Source: Bacillus sp. X1(2014) (GTDB taxonomy: Bacteria; Bacillota; Bacilli; Bacillales_B; DSM-18226). From it: 64,000 bases of DNA. Under the pieces are notes generated by a model. That model saw nothing but the letters and a program-made list of their open reading frames with translations. It ran no database searches and was not told the origin of the DNA. Shown piece by piece: positions 8,758 through 17,050 of this stretch. A program made the position numbers and the translations under genes. The stretch lies in NCBI RefSeq assembly GCF_007678255.1, contig NZ_VEED01000014.1, positions 80,572 through 144,571 of the forward strand, written 5' to 3'. The first letter of the stretch is position 1, and each line of letters starts with the position of its first letter.

Positions 8758-9756
8758 GTGGAAGAGAAGCAAGAGGTTTATGATATTACAATCATTGGCG
8801 GAGGTCCTACCGGTTTGTTTACTGCTTTTTACGGGGGTATGAGACAAGCCTCAGTGAAGATTATTGAGAGCTTACCACAACTGGGCGGCCAATTGTCAGC
8901 GCTTTACCCGGAAAAGTATATTTATGATGTTGCTGGTTTTCCAAAAATCCGTGCACAAGAACTAATAAATAATCTTAAAGAACAAATGAGCAAATTCCAA
9001 CCTGCGGTTGCACTAGAGCAATCGGTTGAAAAGCTGGAGAAACAAGAAGATGGAACGTTTAAATTAACAACAAACAAAGAAGTTCATTATTCTAAAACCA
9101 TTATTATTACAGCAGGCAATGGTGCCTTCCAACCACGCCGTTTAGAACTCGAAAGTGCTGCTCAATATGAGCGTAAAAATCTATATTACTTCATTGAGGA
9201 TTTAAATCAGTTTGCAGGTCAAAAAGTAGTTGTTTTTGGCGGCGGCGATTCTGCAGTTGACTGGGCCTTGATGTTAGAGCCAATTGCTGAGCAAGTTTCG
9301 ATTGTCCACCGCAGAGATAAGTTCCGTGCTCACGAGCATAGTGTAGAAAACTTATATAATTCCAAAGTAAATGTAAAGACACCTTATGTTCCTGTAGAAT
9401 TAGTTGGTGATGAAAGTGGAATTAAACAGGTTGTTCTTGAAACTGTTAATGGTAAAGAGAAAGTTAAAGTAGATGTCGACGCTGTCATTTGTAACTATGG
9501 ATTCGTTTCTTCCCTTGGACCAATTAAGGAATGGGGCTTAGCCATCGAAAAGAATTCGATTGTAGTCAATTCTAAAATGGAAACGAGCATCCCTGGAATC
9601 TATGCAGCTGGAGACATTTGTACCTATGAAGGAAAAGTGAAATTAATTGCCTGTGGCTTTGGTGAAGCACCAACAGCAGTTAATAACGCTAAGGCCTTCA
9701 TTGATCCGAAGGCAAAAATTCAGCCATTACACAGTTCTTCAATGTTCAATAAATAA
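8758..9756 (+). CDS. yumC: YumC, ferredoxin (flavodoxin)-NADP+ reductase
   Basis: The open frame reaches back to 8701, but the GTG at 8758 has a G6 ribosome site 7 nt upstream and gives exactly 332 residues, the length of B. subtilis YumC. It has a thioredoxin-reductase-like fold: FAD motif GGGPTGLF near the N-terminus, NADPH motif [11 protein letters not shown] near residue 160, and a second FAD motif [11 protein letters not shown]. The CxxC disulfide of thioredoxin reductase is absent, as expected for this group. It reduces ferredoxin or flavodoxin with NADPH. Confidence 0.93.
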   Translation: MEEKQEVYDITIIGGGPTGLFTAFYGGMRQASVKIIESLPQLGGQLSALYPEKYIYDVAGFPKIRAQELINNLKEQMSKFQPAVALEQSVEKLEKQEDGTFKLTTNKEVHYSKTIIITAGNGAFQPRRLELESAAQYERKNLYYFIEDLNQFAGQKVVVFGGGDSAVDWALMLEPIAEQVSIVHRRDKFRAHEHSVENLYNSKVNVKTPYVPVELVGDESGIKQVVLETVNGKEKVKVDVDAVICNYGFVSSLGPIKEWGLAIEKNSIVVNSKMETSIPGIYAAGDICTYEGKVKLIACGFGEAPTAVNNAKAFIDPKAKIQPLHSSSMFNK

Positions 9757-9757
9757 G

Positions 9758-9790
9758 AAAAAGCGTCCCTTTGTATGGACGCTTTTTCTT
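9758..9790. terminator. Bidirectional terminator between yumC and erpA
   Basis: Arms AAAAAGCGTCC and GGACGCTTTTT around an 8-nt loop between convergent genes. Confidence 0.9.
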
Positions 9791-9797
9791 ATTTATA

Positions 9798-10163
9798 TTA
9801 GCATTCTTCCGGTGTACCAGTAGCAGTAGCTGTTCTAAACGATGACCCACATCCACATGATGCAATCGCATTCGGATTGTCAATGGTAAAGCCGCCGCCC
9901 ATCATTGATTCCTTATAATCAATCTTGGTTCCTTGTAAAATGGCTGCACTCTCTTTATCGACTAAGATTTGAATTCCAAATTGTTCAAGTTTCAAATCAT
10001 CTTCATTTACTGTATGTTCAAAGCCCATCCCGTAAGATAAACCGCTGCATCCACCGCCTTTTACGCTGACACGTAACAATGCGCCTTCTTCTTCGTTATG
10101 CTTCATCATTTCTTTAATATGCAGCGACGCCGCTTCTGTTAAAATAACTACATCATTACTCAT
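9798..10163 (-). CDS. erpA: A-type iron-sulfur carrier, ErpA/YutM (HesB/IscA family)
   Basis: This 121-residue protein starts at an ATG behind AGGGAGGG. The three cysteines that define A-type carriers are present: Cys39 in GGGCSGLSYGMGF and Cys103/Cys105 in ASCGCGSSF. It should accept Fe-S clusters from the Suf scaffold and deliver them to target enzymes. An additional final cysteine ends the protein. It converges with yumC, as yutM does in B. subtilis. Confidence 0.92.
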   Translation of the reverse strand: MSNDVVILTEAASLHIKEMMKHNEEEGALLRVSVKGGGCSGLSYGMGFEHTVNEDDLKLEQFGIQILVDKESAAILQGTKIDYKESMMGGGFTIDNPNAIASCGCGSSFRTATATGTPEEC

Positions 10164-10265
10164 TGTAATACCCTCCCTAAATGAGGCTTTTAATTTATTA
10201 TATACACGTATTGTTAACTACTCAAATAATACGATTCCTTCGTACTATCCTATGAAATATATATA

Positions 10266-10290
10266 AATAAGGGAGCGGCAGCGCTCCCTA
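10266..10290 (-). terminator. Terminator after yuzB
   Basis: Arms AGGGAGCG and CGCTCCCT with a 4-nt loop; the leftward side continues into an AT-rich stretch. Confidence 0.75.
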
Positions 10291-10292
10291 TT

Positions 10293-10532
10293 TTAAAACA
10301 TTGGATTATCTTCCAAGTATTGATAAATGTTATCGACCAATTCGTCAGGTGTTTTTCCTGTGACTACTTCTCCATTTACAAGAGCGTATAACGTAGTCGC
10401 ACATTTACCGCAATATCCAAGACATCCATATTCAATAATATCCAAATTAGGATCTTTTTCTAATTTCTCAAGTGCCTTTTGTGCACCATTCGCAAGATTG
10501 CTTATACAAAATTCGATGATGGGTTGAATCAT
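10293..10532 (-). CDS. yuzB: YuzB, small four-cysteine protein (DUF1450)
   Basis: AGAGGTGAAAGCA places the start at the ATG at 10532, giving 79 residues; the open frame extends further but without a ribosome site. Cysteines at positions 9, 37, 41 and 44 (CISN, then CLGYCGKC) look like a thioredoxin-like ferredoxin or metal-binding arrangement. The family is short and widespread in Bacillaceae; its function is not established. It sits between erpA and yutJ among Fe-S and redox genes. Confidence 0.85.
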   Translation of the reverse strand: MIQPIIEFCISNLANGAQKALEKLEKDPNLDIIEYGCLGYCGKCATTLYALVNGEVVTGKTPDELVDNIYQYLEDNPMF

Positions 10533-10757
10533 TGCTTTCACCTCTCCACAACTAATTATCCTACTCCATTTCATCCACTCCGTCAAATACCATGTATACT
10601 ATATCGATGTCAAGAAAATCATGAAAATTGTTGTTATTTTGACATAATTCCGCTATACTCGAATGTGTTAAAGGAACGGAATTATTTTGCTACTATTTTT
10701 TTATGACATTTTAGGCAACTTTAAATATGAAATGGGATATTCAAAGGGGAAATAAAA

Positions 10758-11825
10758 ATGAAAAACCTTGTAATTCTTGGTGGCGGCTACGGCGGGATGA
10801 AGATTCTAAATGAAATTCTCCCTAACCATTTACCCGAGGACATGACGATTACACTAGTGGACCGTGTACCTTACCACTGCTTAAAGACGGAGTACTACGC
10901 ATTAGCAGCAGGAACGATTTCTGACAAAGAAGTAAGAGTTGATTTTCCAGAGCACCCGCGATTAAAAATAGTGTATGGTGAGATAATCGGGATTCAAACA
11001 ACTGAAAAAAAGATCACTCTAAAGGACGCTGCGCCTATCGACTATGATGACGTAATCATTGGTCTAGGCTGTGAGGACAAGTATCATGATGTTCCTGGAG
11101 CCGATCAATTTACCTACAGTATTCAATCAATTGAAAAATCTCGACTTACCTACTCTGTCTTAAATAATTTGGGACCTGGCTCAGTGGTTGGTATCGTAGG
11201 CGCTGGTCTTAGCGGCGTGGAACTAGCAAGTGAATTGAGCGAAAGTCGTGAAGACCTAAACATCAAATTATTTGATCGGGGAAAACATATTCTCTCTGCT
11301 TTCCCGGAACGATTAAGCAAATATGTAGAAAATTGGTTTGTAAAACACAATGTCGAAATTATTAATAACTCGAATATTACCAAAGTGGAAGAAAATTTAT
11401 TATACAATCACGATCAGCCGATCCATTGTGATGTCATCGTTTGGACAGCAGGAATCCAAGCCAATAAAATTGTCCGCGCTATGGACGGGGAAAAAGATGG
11501 AATGGGAAGACTAGTGATAAGCCCACTTCACCACCTGCCCAATGATGAACATGTCTTTATTCTCGGCGATTGCGCAAGTCTTCCTCATGCACCTAGTGCT
11601 CAATTAGCGGAAGGTCAGGCGGAACAAATTGTTGAAGTATTAAAAAGACGTTGGAAAGGCGAAGAGCCTCCAACATCTTTCCCGCAAATTAAATTAAAGG
11701 GGATCCTTGGTTCCCTTGGGAAAAAGCACGGATTTGGGATGATGGCAGACCGCGCTATTACAGGACGTGTCGCCCGTTTGCTTAAATCTGGAATTCTGTG
11801 GATGTATAAGTTTCATAACGGTTAA
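10758..11825 (+). CDS. yutJ: YutJ, NADH dehydrogenase-like flavoprotein
   Basis: This 355-residue protein, the same length as B. subtilis YutJ, starts at an ATG after AAGGGGAAA. It has the FAD motif GGGYGGMKIL at the N-terminus, the NADH motif GIVGAGLSGVELASEL near residue 145, and VFILGDCASLPH for the second FAD contact. It is a paralogue of YumB, the second NDH-2-like gene within 4 kb. The electron acceptor is unknown. A folded repeat element follows its stop codon. Confidence 0.88.
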   Translation: MKNLVILGGGYGGMKILNEILPNHLPEDMTITLVDRVPYHCLKTEYYALAAGTISDKEVRVDFPEHPRLKIVYGEIIGIQTTEKKITLKDAAPIDYDDVIIGLGCEDKYHDVPGADQFTYSIQSIEKSRLTYSVLNNLGPGSVVGIVGAGLSGVELASELSESREDLNIKLFDRGKHILSAFPERLSKYVENWFVKHNVEIINNSNITKVEENLLYNHDQPIHCDVIVWTAGIQANKIVRAMDGEKDGMGRLVISPLHHLPNDEHVFILGDCASLPHAPSAQLAEGQAEQIVEVLKRRWKGEEPPTSFPQIKLKGILGSLGKKHGFGMMADRAITGRVARLLKSGILWMYKFHNG

Positions 11826-11827
11826 TA

Positions 11828-11948
11828 TAAAAAGCGCAAGCGCGTTGAACAGGTGCGTGAGTCTAGACGAGCCGGCGTGAAGGTTGTTCTTTAACCTTCA
11901 GGACGGATTGGCTGTAGACCTTCGAGCCCCTAGGCGCTGGAGCTGGAT
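11828..11948 (+). repeat. Structured intergenic repeat-like element downstream of yutJ
   Basis: GC-richer than its surroundings, this stretch can fold into nested helices: outer AGCGC with GCGCT, middle GTCTA...GAGCC with GGCT...TAGAC, and an inner hairpin GAAGGTT/AACCTTC. The block ending CCTAGGCGCTGGAGCTGG resembles dispersed intergenic repeats I recall from Bacillus-type genomes. Only one copy is seen here. It has no open reading frame. Confidence 0.55.
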
Positions 11949-11950
11949 TC

Positions 11951-11989
11951 AAACGAAGAAGCATTCCATTCTGGAATGCTTCTTCGTTT
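11951..11989. terminator. Long bidirectional terminator between yutJ and yuzD
   Basis: A perfect 18-bp inverted repeat (AAACGAAGAAGCATTCCA and its complement) with a 3-nt loop ends next to the yuzD stop codon. Confidence 0.85.
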
Positions 11990-12316
11990 CTAAATAGCCT
12001 TATATCCATATTTCTCTAGTTCTGCGAAAATGGTTTTTAAACGCGGGTTCCCTTCGCCAACGATTTTGTCTTTGATGACAACCACTGGATAAAACATATC
12101 CTCTTCAATTACTTTTTCTGCAAAAGAAATCTTTTCATTCTCCCCACTTGGCTGATAAATATCCACGTAGGTCATTTTAAACGGTTGGTCCGGAAATTTT
12201 CTAGCAATTGCTGCTTCTAGCCATTCAAACGTTTCTTTGGAAGATGGTAAATTGACACAACTCGGGCACAATTGTTCCGCACCATAAACAACAATTTCTA
12301 CTTCTGCACAATTCAT
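11990..12316 (-). CDS. yuzD: YuzD, thioredoxin-fold-like protein (DUF1462)
   Basis: This 108-residue protein, the same length as B. subtilis YuzD, starts at an ATG behind GGCGGGAAT. It has a CPSC pair (Cys17/Cys20) in YGAEQLCPSCVN and an additional Cys3, suggesting disulfide exchange or Fe-S handling. It diverges from the NifU-like gene yutI, so a role in Fe-S delivery is plausible but inferred. No catalytic activity is established for the family. Confidence 0.87.
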   Translation of the reverse strand: MNCAEVEIVVYGAEQLCPSCVNLPSSKETFEWLEAAIARKFPDQPFKMTYVDIYQPSGENEKISFAEKVIEEDMFYPVVVIKDKIVGEGNPRLKTIFAELEKYGYKAI

Positions 12317-12467
12317 CTAATTATTCCCGCCTTTTTATTTCAGGTTAACTCATTTTTACGATATTAACCACGAAAATGTCTATAAATGTGTGTTTTCCTA
12401 ATTTCTGATAATGGATTTTTCACGATGATGACATTATAATATAAGTATAGGAAGGGAGTCGATTAAT

Positions 12468-12704
12468 TTGGCAGAACAAGAAATTTTTGAACAAGTTCAA
12501 GAAGTATTAGATAAATTACGTCCATTTCTTCTTCGCGACGGCGGAGATTGTGAATTAGTAGATGTTGAAGAAGGCATTGTCAAACTTCGCCTTTTAGGTG
12601 CATGCGGAAGCTGCCCTAGTTCAACCATCACACTTAAAGCTGGTATCGAAAGAGCACTTTTAGAAGAAGTACCAGGGATTGTGGAAGTAGAACAGGTATT
12701 TTAA
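12468..12704 (+). CDS. yutI: YutI, NifU C-terminal-domain iron-sulfur scaffold
   Basis: A TTG at 12468 follows AGGAAGGGAG and starts a 78-residue protein consisting only of the NifU C-terminal (Nfu) domain. The cluster-binding CGSCPSS (Cys46/Cys49) and the preceding [11 protein letters not shown] block are intact. Nfu proteins assemble or pass on [4Fe-4S] clusters, here probably alongside the Suf system at 24-30 kb. It diverges from yuzD. Confidence 0.92.
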   Translation: MAEQEIFEQVQEVLDKLRPFLLRDGGDCELVDVEEGIVKLRLLGACGSCPSSTITLKAGIERALLEEVPGIVEVEQVF

Positions 12705-12710
12705 TAATCA

Positions 12711-12747
12711 AAAAAAGTGATTGCCATCCATAGGCAATCACTTTTTT
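12711..12747. terminator. Bidirectional terminator between yutI and yutH
   Basis: Perfect 15-bp arms AAAAAAGTGATTGCC and GGCAATCACTTTTTT with a 7-nt loop. Confidence 0.9.
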
Positions 12748-12761
12748 AATGAAAACATGTT

Positions 12762-13772
12762 TTAGTACAGCCATTCCAGTAAAGGCAGGTTTAAACGCTT
12801 GATTGGAGCGTCAGTAAGTTGATAAAAACCCGCCAAAAATTGTTCATATTCTCCGGACTGACGTAAAATTCTCATTAACTTTTCTTCCAATACTTTTTTG
12901 TCCTGTTCTGATGTAGTAATATAATAACTTTCAATACATTCAAAATAGTGGAGCGGAAAAATTAACCGGGAATACAATAATCGCCAGGAAAATGGCGACA
13001 AAGGGGCAACACTTTGATATTCTTCAAAAAAGCGCTTTAATTCTACATCATAGGTCTGGGAATTGTGAAGATATCTTTCCCTAGTCCATTCAGCGATGTC
13101 CCGGCTGCGATGGTCAAATACCCAGTCAAACGGATTTTTAATCATATAATTATTGAGCGGCCCCCAAGTCTTTTGTGTGAAACGTTCATGACAAACCGTG
13201 CCGCTATCCGTTTCAAGTGGTTCATCATCAATCTCCGTATCCACAAGATATTGAATAGCGTTTTCTGTTAAGCCTAGATAATAGGGGAAGGAATCAATAA
13301 ACATCCGCTGAAATTCATCCTCAGGTGTTTGAAATAGAAGACCATTCCACACCTTTTCCATCTGCTCAAGTCGTTTTTCCCATAAGGACTTCCATTGTCC
13401 GATCCTGCTAGACCTCTCAATTTGAAAGGGAACTCTTCTGCCGCGTTCATGGAATTTTGCTAATTTCCTGCCCAATTTAATTTTTTTTTGTTCTTCTAGT
13501 TGCCGATTTGCAAGGACACAATATTTATTTTTTTCCCATTCCGTAATTAAATGCCCTTCTTTAGACGGCAAAATGACGGGAACATTATGATCACCATAAT
13601 TTCGTAAATGCTCCGCGATTTTCTCAAGTTCGGCAATATCTTCTTCTGCCTTTCCCGCTGGTTTGGAGATTAAATAGAGCCAGCCATTTCCTCTTAACGC
13701 GTCAAACCTTTCCAGTTTTACATATTCATCGACCGTAACGCCATATTGATTTTCCAGCATTTTTTGAAGCAT
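12762..13772 (-). CDS. yutH: YutH, spore coat-associated kinase-like protein (CotS/YutH family)
   Basis: This 336-residue protein is near the B. subtilis YutH length (about 341). The fold resembles aminoglycoside phosphotransferases: an N-terminal lobe with VILPSKEGH, and a C-terminal part with CHERFTQKTWG and FDWVFDHRSRDIAEWTR, which carry the HxD-like and metal-binding positions in degenerate form. Proteins of this family associate with the spore coat. Kinase activity is uncertain because the canonical catalytic HGD motif is not obvious. Confidence 0.83.
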   Translation of the reverse strand: MLQKMLENQYGVTVDEYVKLERFDALRGNGWLYLISKPAGKAEEDIAELEKIAEHLRNYGDHNVPVILPSKEGHLITEWEKNKYCVLANRQLEEQKKIKLGRKLAKFHERGRRVPFQIERSSRIGQWKSLWEKRLEQMEKVWNGLLFQTPEDEFQRMFIDSFPYYLGLTENAIQYLVDTEIDDEPLETDSGTVCHERFTQKTWGPLNNYMIKNPFDWVFDHRSRDIAEWTRERYLHNSQTYDVELKRFFEEYQSVAPLSPFSWRLLYSRLIFPLHYFECIESYYITTSEQDKKVLEEKLMRILRQSGEYEQFLAGFYQLTDAPIKRLNLPLLEWLY

Positions 13773-13969
13773 TTTTAGTCCACCTCATTTCTTTCCCTTT
13801 TCTTACCTCATATATATGTTTTAGCTTAAGAAAACTTGTTCTTGAATAGCTTAGAAAAATGAAGGAGAATATAAGGTTTTAACCATGCTCTTTTTTAGGC
13901 ATCTTTTGCATAAGTTAGAATAATACAGTATATATATAGTGAAAATCCACAGAAAAGGTGATCAAAGGA

Positions 13970-14482
13970 ATGGCAGACCACAAAAACGTAAATCTAACCG
14001 AAATAACTGCACGCAGATGGCTGAATGAAAGGGGCGTCAAAGTACAGGACATCGCTGATTTAGTTTTCTTTTTACAGGAAAAATATCATGAGAACTTGAA
14101 AATGGAAGACTGTTTAGCAAACGTGGAACGCGTTCTTTCCAAACGTGAGGTTCAGAATGCAATTTTAACAGGAATACAGCTGGATGTACTTGCCGAAAAA
14201 GGAATGCTTGAGGAGCCTCTCCAATCAATTATCGGAACAGATGAAAGTCTTTATGGAGTCGATGAAATTCTAGCCTTTTCGATTGTAAATGTATATGGTT
14301 CGATCGGTTTTACCAATTACGGATATATCGATAAATTAAAACCTGGAATATTAGCGCACTTAAATGATAAATCAACAGGCGAGTGCCATACTTTTTTAGA
14401 TGATATCGTCGGGGCGATTGCAGCTGCCGCATCGAGCCGACTCGCACACCGGGCGGCTAGGGCTGAGAGTGAAAAGAAATGA
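13970..14482 (+). CDS. yutG: YutG, phosphatidylglycerophosphatase A-like protein
   Basis: The ATG at 13970 follows AAAAGGTGATC and gives 170 residues; a GTG four codons upstream overlaps the ribosome site and is less likely. The protein has the PgpA-domain core but no clear membrane helices, as in the soluble YutG group: a helical N-terminal region, GTDESLYGVDEI, YGSIGFTNYGYIDK and a C-terminal FLDDIVGAIAAA. It may dephosphorylate a lipid or another phosphate substrate; this is not proven. Confidence 0.82.
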   Translation: MADHKNVNLTEITARRWLNERGVKVQDIADLVFFLQEKYHENLKMEDCLANVERVLSKREVQNAILTGIQLDVLAEKGMLEEPLQSIIGTDESLYGVDEILAFSIVNVYGSIGFTNYGYIDKLKPGILAHLNDKSTGECHTFLDDIVGAIAAAASSRLAHRAARAESEKK

Positions 14483-14487
14483 ACCAT

Positions 14488-14514
14488 AAAAGGATGGGTT
14501 TCCCCATCCTTTTT
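14488..14514. terminator. Bidirectional terminator between yutG and yutF
   Basis: Arms AAAAGGATGGG and CCCATCCTTTT with a 4-nt loop between the convergent genes. Confidence 0.88.
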
Positions 14515-15277
14515 AAATTTCCCATTGATCTAAGGAATCAACGGTGTAGGTTGGCATCCGGTCATAGCCGGAAAGCAATTCTTTCGTGGTTACCCCTGTA
14601 TGTACTAGTAAGGTATCCATCCCGGCATTCATGCCTGCTAGAATATCCGTGTCATAATAGTCCCCGACCATTAATGTCTCTTCTTTCGGTGTTCCAAGTA
14701 CCTTTAAAGCCTGTTCCATGATGATTGCTTCGGGTTTGCCAATAAAAATCGGTTTGGTTTGTGTAGAAACGGTAATAACGGAAGTTAGTGAACCATTCCC
14801 TGGAACCAAGCCTCTTTCTGTAGGGATCGCGATATCTCCATTAGTAGAAATGAACGTCGCTCCGTTGCGGACGGCCAAACAGGCAACGGTCAATTTTTCA
14901 TAACTGATTTCCCGGTCGATTCCTACCACGACAAACTCAGCATCTTCTCCGGCAAATTGCAGTCCCTTTTCCTCTATTGCTGTCCGTATCCCCTCTTCCC
15001 CAATCACATAAATGCGCGCATCATTCTTTCGTTCATATATATAGTTAGCCGTCGCTTGGCTTGTTGTGAACACCTGCTTTTCTTCCGCTGGGATGTCAAA
15101 CTGGGTCAACTTATCAGCAACTTGTGCTGGTGTCCTTGAGGAATTGTTTGTAACAAAAAGATAGGGTATCTGTTGATCCCGGAGTTTTTTTACAAAGTCT
15201 GACGCGGCTTCGATCCGCTCTGACCCCTTATACATGGTTCCATCTAAGTCAATTAAATAACCTTTGTAATTTTTCAT
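14513..15277 (-). CDS. yutF: YutF, NagD-type HAD phosphatase
   Basis: GGAGTGAGAG places the start at the ATG at 15277, giving 254 residues (B. subtilis YutF has about 256). HAD motifs are clear: DLDGTMYKG near residue 8 (nucleophile Asp and acid Asp), FVTNNSSRT for the motif II Ser/Thr region, and VGDYYDTDI near residue 205 for the metal site, with a NagD-type C2 cap between. It should dephosphorylate small metabolites such as nucleotides in the cytoplasm. Confidence 0.9.
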   Translation of the reverse strand: MKNYKGYLIDLDGTMYKGSERIEAASDFVKKLRDQQIPYLFVTNNSSRTPAQVADKLTQFDIPAEEKQVFTTSQATANYIYERKNDARIYVIGEEGIRTAIEEKGLQFAGEDAEFVVVGIDREISYEKLTVACLAVRNGATFISTNGDIAIPTERGLVPGNGSLTSVITVSTQTKPIFIGKPEAIIMEQALKVLGTPKEETLMVGDYYDTDILAGMNAGMDTLLVHTGVTTKELLSGYDRMPTYTVDSLDQWEI

Positions 15278-15311
15278 ATCTCTCACTCCAAAAAGTTTTT
15301 TTCCATATATA

Positions 15312-15337
15312 ACAAAAAGACCGTGCATAACGGTCTT
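15312..15337 (-). terminator. Terminator after yutE
   Basis: Arms AAGACCGT and ACGGTCTT with a 5-nt loop, followed leftward by a run of T. It separates yutE from yutF transcription. Confidence 0.8.
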
Positions 15338-15346
15338 AATATATTA

Positions 15347-15784
15347 TCAATTTCTAAACGCTGAAACTGGTCCTAACTCTGTGGTAAGATATTCACGAAC
15401 GTTGGAGGCAAAATTCCCTAACTCATGTAAATGCTTGGTAAACATCTCTTGAAGTTCGTGATGATTAACATCTGTATAAGATTGGACAAGCATTTTTCGA
15501 TATTGAATCAGGACTTTCAAACTATTTCCAGTTTCAGATGAAATAACTCTTTCATCCATTAAGATATCAATGATGTCTTCGTAACTGCCTGGGTCGCGCA
15601 TAATAAACCCATCAATCATTGCATTTCCGACGTCCAAAACGGACTCAATCATCATATGGTTCACACGCTCTAATGCTGCCTTTTCAAGTGGGTTGGACCA
15701 CTCTTTTTGACTTAAGAATAGTTGAATTTGCATTTCTAAAAATTTCAGTATCTCTTCAATTTTTTCTCGATCAACAAAATACAT
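15347..15784 (-). CDS. yutE: YutE, HepT-like (DUF86) protein
   Basis: This 145-residue helical protein starts at an ATG behind AGAAGGTGC. It belongs to the DUF86/HepT-like group, whose RNase toxins carry RX4HXY. Here the equivalent position reads RKMLVQSY, with Gln in place of the His, so toxin nuclease activity is doubtful. No partner antitoxin nucleotidyltransferase lies next to it. It is a conserved core gene in Bacillus rather than a typical mobile toxin. Confidence 0.78.
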   Translation of the reverse strand: MYFVDREKIEEILKFLEMQIQLFLSQKEWSNPLEKAALERVNHMMIESVLDVGNAMIDGFIMRDPGSYEDIIDILMDERVISSETGNSLKVLIQYRKMLVQSYTDVNHHELQEMFTKHLHELGNFASNVREYLTTELGPVSAFRN

Positions 15785-16016
15785 ATGAGCACCTTCTCCA
15801 TTTTTCTAAGATCGTATATCTTTGCAAGCGCAGACGGTCAGGCATAGAACTTTCCAGATTCCAAATTTATTGTAACATAATTTGACAGCCTTCGCGTTTT
15901 TCGATTGATAAAACTTTGAAAATTGTGTATAAATCTTTACTCCCCTTGATTGGTTTTATTTGTTACTATATAGAAGATGTCTAAAAATATCTATTTTTAT
16001 TAAAGGAGACCATTAA

Positions 16017-16283
16017 ATGAGTGAACGTTTTTTCTTATACGATGATACAGAAGATACAAAAACAAGATTTGTCAGCTTTGTCGGCGAAAATCAGCGCTTT
16101 GATTTAGCGATTGTTCAAAGTGACCGTCATTATGGAAAGCATCTTGTTCTTGATATGCAAGGAAGCCGTTTTGCAATTATTGGCTTAGATGATTTGCAAG
16201 AGGAAGGATATTTAGAATTCGCATTTCAATTAAATGAAGAAGATGCGGAGGAATTAAGATCCTTTTTAATGGAATTAGTGTAA
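16017..16283 (+). CDS. Small conserved acidic protein (DUF3055-like)
   Basis: This 88-residue protein starts at an ATG behind AAAGGAGAC. It opens SERFFLYDDTE, has a central beta-rich part (LAIVQSDRHYGKHLVLD) and ends with an acidic helix (EEDAEELRSFL). The overall pattern fits the DUF3055 family of Firmicutes, whose function is unknown. It precedes another small acidic gene by 57 nt, and both end at the same terminator, so they may form a two-gene transcript. Confidence 0.72.
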   Translation: MSERFFLYDDTEDTKTRFVSFVGENQRFDLAIVQSDRHYGKHLVLDMQGSRFAIIGLDDLQEEGYLEFAFQLNEEDAEELRSFLMELV

Positions 16284-16340
16284 TGGTTCGACATGAATTA
16301 TGCTCCCTTTGAAAATAATAATCCTAAAGGGGGCGTAAGT

Positions 16341-16631
16341 ATGACAAAAAATGAAGAAGAAAAGTATACGGATTTATCCAATGTTGAAAAACAAAGGAAC
16401 TTTCTTACAGCAGAAGAATTTCCAGAAGGTCCTTTTGGCTCTGCCATTCGTCAAGACGAACCAGTTGAGAACAAAAGCACACCATGGAAAGAAGGGCAAC
16501 GGCCTTACAGTGCCTTTAATTATGAAAATAAAACCCTTCATCAAGATCTTCCTCGGCAAATGGACGGGGCCCATCCAACCCATGATGACCCCGAAGCAGA
16601 CCAGCAGCCGCCATATAGTGAATCAACATAA
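16341..16631 (+). CDS. Small conserved cytosolic protein, unknown function
   Basis: The ATG at 16341 follows AAAGGGGGCG and gives 96 residues; the longer frame from 16293 has no ribosome site. The protein is hydrophilic and looks largely disordered, with short motifs EEFPEGPFGSA, FNYENKTLHQDLPRQ and HPTHDDPEADQ. Similar small proteins occur in other Bacillaceae, but I know of no function. It shares a terminator with the convergent yutD. Confidence 0.68.
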   Translation: MTKNEEEKYTDLSNVEKQRNFLTAEEFPEGPFGSAIRQDEPVENKSTPWKEGQRPYSAFNYENKTLHQDLPRQMDGAHPTHDDPEADQQPPYSEST

Positions 16632-16662
16632 AGAAGGGCCAGCAAGCTTGGCCCTTCTTTTA
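16630..16662. terminator. Bidirectional terminator before yutD
   Basis: Arms AAAGAAGGGCCA and TGGCCCTTCTTT with a short loop between convergent genes. Confidence 0.88.
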
Positions 16663-16935
16663 TTTTTTCACTTTTTTCAAGACAAAATAGGCACAGCCAA
16701 AATTACAGTATTCATACAGATATTCACTTAGTGTGCTAATTTTTGTATCGAAAGTAGCTTTTTGGTTTTGGTCATCGAAAAACCCCTTTAATCGGAGTTG
16801 TCCATATCCCCAATCCCCCACTACATAATCATATCTTGTTAGAATATCACTAAATCTCGCTTTAAGGGCTTCTTCATTAAATCCGTTTCGGTGTTCTTGG
16901 ACGATTTCATAAACGGCGTTGTTCATTATTATCAA
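16660..16935 (-). CDS. yutD: YutD, conserved small protein (DUF1027)
   Basis: AGAGGTGA lies 6-7 nt before the TTG at 16935, giving 91 residues; an internal ATG three codons later is too far from it. The core YDYVVGDWGYGQLRLKGF is the hallmark of the YutD family. The end of the protein has CNFGCAYFVLKK, a possible thiol pair. Its function is unknown. It diverges from yutC, keeping the B. subtilis neighbourhood. Confidence 0.85.
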   Translation of the reverse strand: MIIMNNAVYEIVQEHRNGFNEEALKARFSDILTRYDYVVGDWGYGQLRLKGFFDDQNQKATFDTKISTLSEYLYEYCNFGCAYFVLKKVKK

Positions 16936-17050
16936 GATATTTCACCTCTTTTGCCAGCTAATTCCTACTACCCATTATAACCGATTCCCCATCAATTACT
17001 AAGAAAAAAAATCACCTTATTGGCTATTCTAAGAAAAGGAGGTGTTTAAA

